A DNA stretch of 15,822 nucleotides from JBBRLG01 sp038231495 (GTDB lineage: Bacteria > Planctomycetota > Planctomycetia > Gemmatales > Gemmataceae). Position 1 is the stretch's first letter. Every line of letters starts with the position of its first letter. The notes below the pieces were generated by a model, which was not told the DNA's origin, did no database searches, and saw only the letters and a program-made list of their open reading frames with translations. The stretch is taken from assembly GCA_038231495.1 (NCBI GenBank), contig JBBRLG010000097.1, forward strand, positions 1-15,822, in the 5' to 3' direction. Below are positions 1-6,096 of the stretch, in pieces. The translations under genes were made by a program, and so were the position numbers.

Positions 1-369
1 CCGCTTTCTTTGGTTTGGTAGCGCCGGCCGAGAAAAGAAAGCGGCGGCCAAGCGCCGCACTCCAAATAGGGGCGTTCCTCTCGTTCGCGAGCGGAACCTG
101 GGAACAATGCTTCACAACCTCGGAGCTTGGGAACGAGGCACCGACTCCCAGCCACCGATTTTTCGTTGGCAAGGGTCGGCTTTTTGATGGCAAGGGTCGA
201 CATTGGCGAGGGTCGAAACTGGCTGCGCTTCGCGAAGTAACTTCTTTAGGGATAGATGGTTAAGAGAACGCATCTCCGGCTCCTGGCGATGACAGGAGGG
301 CCACCCTCGCCATATGTGAATTGGCGTGGCTCGGGTCGATTCGGACCTGCGGCGCGTCCCCCGAGGCAG
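1..369. other. Gene-free stretch downstream of tssF, with short repeats
   Basis: I see no credible gene here. The short open frames have no recognisable domains and unusual compositions. The stretch holds a 10-bp perfect inverted repeat (CCGCTTTCTT at 1-10 against 35-44). It also holds three direct copies of a GGCAAGGGTCG-like motif between 166 and 215, the third with one change (GGCGAGGGTCG). The same motif recurs near 11723-11867. tssG, the usual next gene after tssF, is not visible in these 369 bases. Confidence 0.6.
166..215. repeat. Three direct copies of a TGGCAAGGGTCG motif
   Basis: Copies lie at about 166-178, 187-199 and 203-215, the last with A changed to G. The core TGGCAAGGGT is also found five times, in both orientations, between 11723 and 11867, so it appears to be a dispersed short repeat of this genome. 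No function can be assigned. Confidence 0.6.
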
Positions 370-2226
370 TCAAAGCAACGGCTGCTCGCCCGCGCGCGGC
401 GGCCATTTCTTGATGACCGCCTGGCCTTGCGCCGTCGTCGCCACCAACTGCGTGAAGGAATTGATTGACACGTATAACCCCAGGAAGCGCTCCAGCACCG
501 TGGCAAACAAGAACAGCGGGTTGCCGACGTACTTCGTCTCGTCGAACTCGATCGTCACCTCCGTGCCGCGGCAGAAACCCGCCGCCCCCGCACCGCCGAT
601 GCGGCCGACGACCGGCCGACTACGCACCATCGTGATGCCGTCGATCATCTGCTGCACCACCGCCGACTGCTGTTGATTCAATTCCGGGTCGGAGAAGTCG
701 TACAAGCGCAACAGCTCTTGCAACGCCGCCCGGCCCTCCGCCTCGCCGGCCAGGGACAGGTGGTTGAGCGTCAGGTGCGACACCAGCCGCCAGTAGCCGC
801 CGCGGCGGTGGGCCGGCCGCATCGGGATCGTCGGTGCCCGCAGACACAGCACCTTGCGGATTGGTGCCGCCTGTTCTAGCTCGAAATAAATGCCCTCGGT
901 CGCGTGCCGTAGTTGCGCCGGCAGGTCGCGGTTGGTACACAGCGTCCGCACCACCAGCGACTTCTCGTCCGGCACGTTCGGGTTGTAGTCGAGATCGACG
1001 AGACTCAGATACACGTCGCTGCCGCGGTCGTTTTCGCCCGTCGCCTCGCGCCGCCGGGCGTACCAGAAATGCCGGGTCTTGTCCCGGTTGCCGGCGTGCT
1101 TGAACGAGTAGAACGGCTGGTACTCCGCCGTCGGGCCGCCGGTGCCGTCGATGCCCGTGACCGTCTCGACCGCGTAAACCTCTAGCCCGCGCGGGTGGGC
1201 CACGTCCGGCACGATGCGGTACTCCGAGCGCGTGTGCGTCAGTGGCATCGGCTCCGCGGTCTGCTCGAACAGGTTGATGACCGGGGCGCAGTGCAGTCGA
1301 AACGTCGCCGCGTCCAGTGCCTGGTCCAGCCGTTCCACCCGGCGGTCGAGGTAGATGATTGCCTCCAATTTGCGCTGAAACCCGGCCTGGCGGACGCGCC
1401 GAAAACCGCCCAGGTCGGCGAAGAGGAACTTGAGCGGCGTGCCGAAGAACTCCGTCAAGAGCCGATAGCCGGGGAACGAGTGGGGCGGAAACGGCAGCAT
1501 CCCCTCGTCGGCGTCGAAGCCGACCGGGAACAGTGCCTCGGCGGGTCGCAGGACGACGGGCGTCGCGGTGCCGCCCTTGTCGAGCGGGCGGAACACGACC
1601 TGCAGGACGTGGTTGAACAGCAGCTCGTACAGCGTGTAAACGATGGGCTGCTCGTTGACGAGGTGGAGGCGCAGGCGGTCGAGGCCCAGGCCGGCGAAAG
1701 GCAGTTCACTCGCACACTCGATTTGCAGGCGCAGGGCAGCCTTGGCGCGCGGCGGCGCGTCCCAGCCGGGCGGAAACGGCGGCACCAACATCCGCGCTTC
1801 GGTTACGGCGACGGGCCAGAGTGTCGTCGGCGACGTGGTTCGGAACTTGCAATGCAGGCCGCCGACCGGCGAGGTGCGCAGCCGGGCGTGGCGTTCGATG
1901 ACGAAGCCGTTCGGCAGTTGCGCGCGTTCGGGGTCGAGGTCAAACTGCACGATGGAAGTCGATGGGATCGGGGCGAGGTAGTGCGGGTAGAGGATGTTCA
2001 ACAGGGCGTCAGTCAGTTCGGGGAACTCGTCGTCGATTTTGAGCTGGACCCGGCCGGCGAGGAGCGCGAACCCTTCGAGGAGGCGTTCGACGTGGGGATC
2101 GAGGCTGCGGTTTTCTTCGAGCAAGAGCCGGGATGCCGCCGCCGGGAACTGTTTGGCGAACTCCTGGGCCATCTGGCGGATGAACACCAGCTCGCGCTGA
2201 TAGTAGCGGTACAGGCTGGTGCTCAC
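370..2226 (-). CDS. tssF: Type VI secretion baseplate subunit TssF (VasA/ImpG family)
   Basis: TssF is a wedge component of the type VI secretion baseplate. It works with TssE, TssG and TssK to connect the baseplate to the membrane complex and to start sheath assembly. The 618-residue product has the usual family length. Its N-terminus carries the family's signature run (YYQRELVFIRQMAQEFAKQF at about residues 8-27), followed by RLLLEENRSLDPHVERLLEG and DEFPELTDALLNILYPHYL, which are typical of TssF. The start is GTG (2226-2224). It lies one base after the tssE stop, with GGAG seven bases upstream inside the tssE end, so the two are translationally coupled. The frame is intact to TGA at 372-370. 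I am confident of the family. The open question is where tssG is, since it is absent from the 369 bases that follow. Confidence 0.93.
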   Translation of the reverse strand: MSTSLYRYYQRELVFIRQMAQEFAKQFPAAASRLLLEENRSLDPHVERLLEGFALLAGRVQLKIDDEFPELTDALLNILYPHYLAPIPSTSIVQFDLDPERAQLPNGFVIERHARLRTSPVGGLHCKFRTTSPTTLWPVAVTEARMLVPPFPPGWDAPPRAKAALRLQIECASELPFAGLGLDRLRLHLVNEQPIVYTLYELLFNHVLQVVFRPLDKGGTATPVVLRPAEALFPVGFDADEGMLPFPPHSFPGYRLLTEFFGTPLKFLFADLGGFRRVRQAGFQRKLEAIIYLDRRVERLDQALDAATFRLHCAPVINLFEQTAEPMPLTHTRSEYRIVPDVAHPRGLEVYAVETVTGIDGTGGPTAEYQPFYSFKHAGNRDKTRHFWYARRREATGENDRGSDVYLSLVDLDYNPNVPDEKSLVVRTLCTNRDLPAQLRHATEGIYFELEQAAPIRKVLCLRAPTIPMRPAHRRGGYWRLVSHLTLNHLSLAGEAEGRAALQELLRLYDFSDPELNQQQSAVVQQMIDGITMVRSRPVVGRIGGAGAAGFCRGTEVTIEFDETKYVGNPLFLFATVLERFLGLYVSINSFTQLVATTAQGQAVIKKWPPRAGEQPLL

Positions 2227-2227
2227 G

Positions 2228-2710
2228 TCACGCTCCGGAAGGTTTCACGTCGTAACGGCCCGTCGCCAGTTCGAGGATCGTGTCGAACGCTACGGCCGGG
2301 GCGGGGTCCATGCACAGCCGCGCGTCGATGCGGAAGCGGACCGTCCGCTCGATGAGGTTGGCCGGGTCGAGGACCGTGGCGCGCACGTCCTTGAGGCGCG
2401 GCTCGAACGTGGCGATGATGCTTTCGATGACGCGGCCGATGTCCCGGCGGTCCTTCAGCGTGATGGCGTTGAGCGAAGTCAGGTCGGGCAGGCCGAAGCC
2501 GAAGATCGAGCGAAGCAAGTCGTCGAACTCCTTGGAGATGCCCTGGTGCGTCTGGCGCGTGTTGAGCAAGTCGGTGAGGTCGCGGCGGACGGCCTCGGTC
2601 ATCTGGTTGACGCCGTAGCCGCGCCGGGCCGCGGTGCCGGCCGAATCGGCGTCGATGAGGCGGTCGAGCACGGACGGCATCAGAGCCTGCAACGGGTCGA
2701 TGGGTGGCAT
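2228..2710 (-). CDS. tssE: Type VI secretion baseplate subunit TssE (GPW/gp25 family)
   Basis: TssE is the gp25-like baseplate protein that nucleates sheath polymerisation. The 160-residue product contains a gp25 domain at about residues 38-150, with the family's EPRL motif at 103-106 (TFEPRLKDV) and the preceding GLPDLTSL segment. I chose ATG at 2710 because AAGGAG lies three bases before it and the protein then begins MPPIDPLQALMPSVLDRL, as in homologues with an N-terminal helix. A longer in-frame start at 2788 would run translation through the arm of a long palindrome and is unlikely. The stop is one base from the tssF GTG. A promoter-like module lies 130 bases upstream, and a 29-bp perfect hairpin would sit in the leader between it and the ribosome-binding site. 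Confidence 0.9.
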   Translation of the reverse strand: MPPIDPLQALMPSVLDRLIDADSAGTAARRGYGVNQMTEAVRRDLTDLLNTRQTHQGISKEFDDLLRSIFGFGLPDLTSLNAITLKDRRDIGRVIESIIATFEPRLKDVRATVLDPANLIERTVRFRIDARLCMDPAPAVAFDTILELATGRYDVKPSGA

Positions 2711-2752
2711 ACGCTCCTTGGTGTGATACGGTCCATGAATCTCTCCCTTTTT

Positions 2753-2824
2753 GGCGAGCCGGGAGCGTAAGCGACCGGAGTGTGACACCGAATAAACTCC
2801 GGTCGCTTACGCTCCCGGCTCGCC
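2753..2824. repeat. 29-bp perfect palindrome with 14-base loop (tssE leader)
   Basis: The arms are 2753-2781 and 2796-2824 and match at all 29 positions; the loop is 2782-2795. There is no T-tract after either arm, so it is not a classical intrinsic terminator. It begins 42 bases upstream of the tssE start and lies between that start and the promoter-like module at 2840-2867, so it would be in the 5' leader if that module is used. The structure resembles the palindrome at 6020-6091: both have 29-base arms, a 14-base loop, arms beginning GGCGAGC and an internal GCGTAAGC. They are probably members of one interspersed repeat family. Confidence 0.9.
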
Positions 2825-2839
2825 ATGCCGTTCGTGATT

Positions 2840-2867
2840 GTTATACTCAACGCGGCCCGGTTTGACA
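2840..2867 (-). promoter_or_regulatory. Promoter-like module upstream of tssE
   Basis: On the minus strand TGTCAA (2867-2862) and TATAAC (2845-2840) are separated by 16 bases, with CCGCG at a fixed place in the spacer. The same layout, GTCA-N7-CCGCG-N3-AG-TATA, occurs upstream of two other minus-strand genes in this window (12530-12557 and 15711-15738). The TGTCAA box lies in the outer edge of the palindrome at 2861-2925. Promoter function is inferred from the recurrence and from position 130 bases upstream of tssE. Confidence 0.55.
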
Positions 2868-2925
2868 CAAGCCTGAAGCGCAAGCGAAGGATAGTCCTTC
2901 GCTTGCGCTTCAGGCTTGTGTCAAA
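2861..2925. repeat. 31-bp perfect palindrome with 3-base loop
   Basis: The arms are 2861-2891 and 2895-2925, with no mismatch in 31 bp; the loop is TAG (2892-2894). Both outer edges read TTTGACACAA outward to inward, so each end carries the TGTCAA box of an outward-facing promoter-like module (2840-2867 leftward, 2919-2946 rightward). No T-tract follows either arm. The inner sequence GCCTGAAGCGCAAGCG resembles the start of the repeats at 12562 and 15743, which also abut promoter-like modules. Confidence 0.9.
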
Positions 2926-2946
2926 TTGCCTCGCGGCCAGTATAGC
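2919..2946 (+). promoter_or_regulatory. Rightward promoter-like module, mirror of the tssE one
   Basis: TGTCAA (2919-2924) and TATAGC (2941-2946) are separated by 16 bases. CGCG, three bases and AG precede TATA, as in the three minus-strand copies. It would fire toward the 3' end of the methyltransferase gene and so be antisense to it; no plus-strand gene follows for more than 5 kb. It could be a real antisense promoter or simply the other end of a symmetric repeat. Confidence 0.35.
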
Positions 2947-2997
2947 GTAACGATTCGCGCGCAACGGGTCCATGCCCACGCGCGCCGGTTCACCAGG

Positions 2998-3093
2998 TCA
3001 GCCCACCAGCAGGGCCAGGCGTGCCATGCCCTCCAATCGGGCCGTGATCCACCCGGCTCGCATGTCCTCACTGGCTACCGTCCCAGACATTTT
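2998..3093 (-). other. Displaced C-terminal tail of the methyltransferase (-1 frame)
   Basis: The annotated methyltransferase frame stops at 3077-3075. Starting from the AAAA run at 3093-3090, the -1 frame stays open for 30 codons (MSGTVASEDM...) to TGA at 3000-2998 and ends LEGMARLALLVG. That ending closely matches the conserved C-terminus I know from MethyTransf_Reg/PKMT proteins (LxxLARxALLVG). The simplest reading is a one-base loss in the A run, either a true mutation or a sequencing error. Programmed slippage is possible but the site (A GGA AAA) is a weak slippery sequence. Confidence 0.6.
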
Positions 3094-4517
3094 CCTTCCA
3101 GCGATGCCAGGTCGTTCGTGCCGTCGAGGAAAGTTAGCAACAAGCGCTCCGCAACCTCAAGGCGCACCGTCGTCTGGGCCAAGGTGCTAACAAAACCGGC
3201 TGATGTCGCGGCTTCCAGGCGGGCGAGCGCGCTGGCCTGCGGGCGTTCGCTGACTGTCAGCGTGAACGGCTGCGGCGTGACATGCAGCCAGACGAGGGTG
3301 GTTCGGTGACAGCTCAACATCGCCCCGCCGAGAAAGGTGCGGGCTTCGTCCGCCGTCGGGGGCGCGCCCGGATGACCCCGAACTTGCTCCCACACCCGGT
3401 CGAACAACTCGTCAAAGGTGAGTCGCCCCGGCCGCACGCGCATCAGTTCCGCGAGGGCCGTTTTGACCATCGTCTGGTTCGTTACGCCTTTGAACACGTC
3501 GCCGCGAAACACCACCGCGCTGTCGCCTGCCGTGTCGGCGTCGGGTGCCGTGATCTCGGCGAAGGAGGAGAAGCGAAACTTGGTCGCGGCCGCGGCGGTC
3601 GGGGCGCGGTTGAGGACCCGGTCCTGATGACAGAGCAGCGTCTTGCGGAAGGTGCGGTTGTGCAGAAAGTCCAGGTATTGCTCCAGGTCGAGAATGTCGG
3701 TAACGATCTGCTTGAGTGTTTCGAGGGTCGGTGCGGAGAACAATTCAAGCGGCGAGTTGGGCTTGGCCTCGCTGAGAAACTGAAGCTTCTTGGCGTGGGC
3801 ACGTTCCATGAATTCGTGAAAGTAGACCGGCAGGTTCACTTCTTCCAAGTGTTCGTGAAACAGGTAGGTGTCGGCCGCCTGCGCAAGGAACCGTTGCTCG
3901 TCGGCCAAGATTTGGCGGTAGGTTTGGTTGCCCACTTTCGGATAGCCTTCGACCAGGAAGGAGAGCAGCGCCCGCGCCTGTTCGACGCGCTGGCGCGGGT
4001 CGGCAAACTCGCGGGTGTGGAAGGACATCATCTCGCGCACCATGCCGCGCTGGTGCCAGCCGGGGTAGGTGTTGTAACTGACGTAGGCGACGCCATCCGG
4101 TGCCAGGTTGTCCGCGCAGACCTGCAATATCTTGTCCTGCACGGCGGGCGGCACCCACGAGTAGATGCCGTGGGCGATGACGTAATCGTACTGGCCGAAC
4201 GAGTCGTCCATGTCGAGCAGGCTCATGGCCTTCAGTTCAACGTTCGTCAGTATCATTTTCTCGATCAGGGCCGTGCCGTCGGCGATCTGACGGCGGGACA
4301 AATCGACGCCGGTGAAGTGGGCGTGCGGCAGCGAGACCGCCAGCGCGAGGAGGTTGCCGCCGGTGCCGCAACCCAACTCCAGGACGCGGCACCGCGCGGG
4401 GTCCGGCGGCGTCATGCCGTAAAGCGTCGCGACGGCCGCGAGGTTGTCCGGGTGCGTCGCCGACATCGGCCCGCAGTCGTACGGCAACTCGTCGTAGGTG
4501 GTGGTCGGGGCGGACAT
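3075..4517 (-). CDS. SAM-dependent methyltransferase with regulatory domain (PKMT-like)
   Basis: This is a class I methyltransferase of 480 residues. Motif I is ELGCGTGGN at about 47-55 and the ribose-binding acidic residue is D72 (GVDLSRRQI). A MethyTransf_Reg-type middle region follows (roughly 215-305, from QTYRQILADE through LPVYFHEFMERA), then a C-terminal winged-helix-like region to 480. Members of this architecture include protein-lysine methyltransferases of bacterial surface proteins; the substrate here is unknown. ATG at 4517 has GGAG eight bases upstream. It begins 51 bases after the VWA gene stop, so it is probably the last gene of that operon. The final residues (LEGKCLGR) do not look like the family, and the expected ending lies in the -1 frame just downstream, so the reading frame is probably broken near 3090-3093. 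Confidence 0.82.
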   Translation of the reverse strand: MSAPTTTYDELPYDCGPMSATHPDNLAAVATLYGMTPPDPARCRVLELGCGTGGNLLALAVSLPHAHFTGVDLSRRQIADGTALIEKMILTNVELKAMSLLDMDDSFGQYDYVIAHGIYSWVPPAVQDKILQVCADNLAPDGVAYVSYNTYPGWHQRGMVREMMSFHTREFADPRQRVEQARALLSFLVEGYPKVGNQTYRQILADEQRFLAQAADTYLFHEHLEEVNLPVYFHEFMERAHAKKLQFLSEAKPNSPLELFSAPTLETLKQIVTDILDLEQYLDFLHNRTFRKTLLCHQDRVLNRAPTAAAATKFRFSSFAEITAPDADTAGDSAVVFRGDVFKGVTNQTMVKTALAELMRVRPGRLTFDELFDRVWEQVRGHPGAPPTADEARTFLGGAMLSCHRTTLVWLHVTPQPFTLTVSERPQASALARLEAATSAGFVSTLAQTTVRLEVAERLLLTFLDGTNDLASLEGKCLGR

Positions 4518-4568
4518 GGCTTACTCCGTGCGGCGGTTTTGGCCGGCGCGCAAAGCCGCAAGCGGCAG

Positions 4569-5990
4569 TCAGGGTTTGTTCATGCCGACGAAGCTGCCGT
4601 CGTGTTCGCGCGACATGGCCCACAGGAACGCGCCCACGTCCGGACTTTCATAGAAGAAACCAATCGTGTTGATGCGCACCTTCGGCTGATCTCTCAATTC
4701 GCGATTCCAGCTCGTTTTCAGCATTTTGCGGATGTGCTTACCCAGGATTTCGCCCTGCTGCTGTTCGGTAAGCTTGCGCTCCTGCTCCGGCGTCAAGCCC
4801 TCGCCGATGTTGGGCAGGCCGTCCGACAGGAAGTAGATTGTGTCCAGTCCCTTCGCCCGTAGTCCGAAAGCCAGTTCCATTGCCGCGTACATGTTCGTGC
4901 CACCTTTCGGCTTCACGTCGGCCAACGCCTTTAGCGCCTTGTCGGCACTGTTGCGCGGGTCGTAGTCGATCCAGGCTCCTTCGCCGCCGTACAGGAAGGC
5001 CGCCTTTTCGGAGAAGACGAGGATCTGATACTTCTCCAGGTCGGGCAGGCTTTTCATTAACTTGGCGACGGTCTGGCGCACCTCGATCCACTTCTGAGGC
5101 GACGGCGTGTTTTCGTCCACCAGCTCCATGCTGCCGGACATGTCCACCAGGAACAGGACGCGCCGCCCGGTCAGCGTGATGCCGGCGAAGCGGTTGTCCG
5201 CGGCGGCGCGGACGCGGCCGATCTCCGCCTGCATCGCCTTCCGGTCGTCGGTCAGCGTCGTCAGGTTTTGTTGCGCCGCGGTCAGCTGTTTTTCCAGCCC
5301 GGTCGCCCGCTCCTCCAGGTTGGCGTGGCGGTCCTTGTAAGTGCGTAGCTCGGCCAACTCCTTGTCGCGGTTGTCCGCCGTGCGCATGGCGGTCTGCCGG
5401 GCCGTTTGCAGTTCGGCCAACTCCTTCTTCGCGGCGGCGAGCAGTTGCATGCGCTGGTCGATCTCTTTCTCAAGCACGGACGCGAGGGCGGCCTGCCGGG
5501 CCACGTCGTCGCGGCTCGTCTTGAGGTCTTTTTGCAACGTCGGGACGAGGGCGGCGGTCGTCAGCGCGTTCTTGAGGCGCTGGTCCTGCTCTTGCACCTC
5601 GGCGGCCAGGTTCGTCGCGCGTCGGGTGCTGGCGTCGAGTCGTTTCGTCAAGTCGTCGTTGGCCGTCGCCTGGCCCGCGAGTTGCTTGCGCAGAGCCGAT
5701 TCTTCGTCCTCCAACTCTTCCAGGCGTTTTTGCAGGTTGGCGATGTAGGTGTAAGCGCCGTCGAGGTCCGTGCCCTGGCCGCGGGCGAGGTCCTCGGCTT
5801 CTTGCAGGCGTTTGCTCACAAGCTGGGCGCGGTCTTCGGTCTGGTGCAGCAGGTCGGTGGTTTCTTGCGTTTGGTCCTCGGCGGCGCGCAGGTTGAGCAG
5901 CCACAAAAGGATCACACAGCCCAGCGCGCAGCAGAACACATCCACCATGTAGAGGCTGAAGACCGTCGGAACGCGATGGCGGATGCGCAT
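4569..5990 (-). CDS. Membrane-anchored coiled-coil VWA protein with MotB/ExbD-like helix
   Basis: The product is 473 residues. A short basic N-terminus (MRIRHR) precedes one membrane helix at about 13-34 (YMVDVFCCALGCVILLWLL). D17 sits near its start, the place of the proton-carrying aspartate in MotB, ExbD and ZorB. Residues 37-266 are heptad-rich coiled coil. A VWA domain spans about 275-455 with an intact MIDAS: DMSGSM (D283, S285, S287), T365 in GGTNM and D390 in SDGLPN. ATG at 5990 is chosen because AGGAA lies about seven bases upstream and the helix then sits at the N-terminus. A longer frame to 6125 would run through a palindrome and overlap the preceding gene. The MotA/ExbB-like subunit is encoded two genes upstream (7616-8482), so I infer the two form a stator-like membrane complex. 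That VWA domains bind a protein ligand through a metal ion is family knowledge; the ligand is unknown. Confidence 0.85.
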   Translation of the reverse strand: MRIRHRVPTVFSLYMVDVFCCALGCVILLWLLNLRAAEDQTQETTDLLHQTEDRAQLVSKRLQEAEDLARGQGTDLDGAYTYIANLQKRLEELEDEESALRKQLAGQATANDDLTKRLDASTRRATNLAAEVQEQDQRLKNALTTAALVPTLQKDLKTSRDDVARQAALASVLEKEIDQRMQLLAAAKKELAELQTARQTAMRTADNRDKELAELRTYKDRHANLEERATGLEKQLTAAQQNLTTLTDDRKAMQAEIGRVRAAADNRFAGITLTGRRVLFLVDMSGSMELVDENTPSPQKWIEVRQTVAKLMKSLPDLEKYQILVFSEKAAFLYGGEGAWIDYDPRNSADKALKALADVKPKGGTNMYAAMELAFGLRAKGLDTIYFLSDGLPNIGEGLTPEQERKLTEQQQGEILGKHIRKMLKTSWNRELRDQPKVRINTIGFFYESPDVGAFLWAMSREHDGSFVGMNKP

Positions 5991-6019
5991 GGGAAGTTCC
6001 TGGTTGCCTCTAACCCAAA

Positions 6020-6091
6020 GGCGAGCGTCGAGGCGTAAGCCCGTCGTGTGCGGTGTGAAATCCACGACGTGCTCACGCCCCGACGCTCGCC
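6020..6091. repeat. 29-bp palindrome with three mismatches and 14-base loop
   Basis: The arms are 6020-6048 and 6063-6091, 26 of 29 positions paired, around a 14-base loop (6049-6062). It fills most of the 106-base gap between the Hsp70-like/FHA gene and the VWA gene, inside what looks like one operon. It could act as an mRNA-stabilising or attenuating hairpin. There is no T-tract. Its size and the GGCGAGC and GCGTAAGC blocks match the palindrome at 2753-2824. Confidence 0.85.
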
Positions 6092-6096
6092 AATTC

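Noticed and set aside
1195..2355. Long plus-strand open frame opposite tssF
   Set aside because: It is antisense to a well-supported TssF gene, has no recognisable domain and is typical of shadow frames in G+C-rich DNA.
2711..2788. Longer TssE N-terminus
   Set aside because: It would translate through the arm of the 29-bp palindrome, while ATG at 2710 has a good ribosome-binding site.
2753..2925. Intrinsic terminators
   Set aside because: Both stems are strong but neither is followed by a T-tract on either strand.
3087..3096. Programmed -1 frameshift site in the methyltransferase
   Set aside because: The sequence A GGA AAA allows only A-site re-pairing, so mutation or sequencing error is more likely; kept only as a possibility.
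3282..4862. 526-codon plus-strand open frame opposite the methyltransferase and VWA genes
   Set aside because: It crosses two well-supported genes in the antisense direction; its composition is rich in V, R, G and H with no domain.
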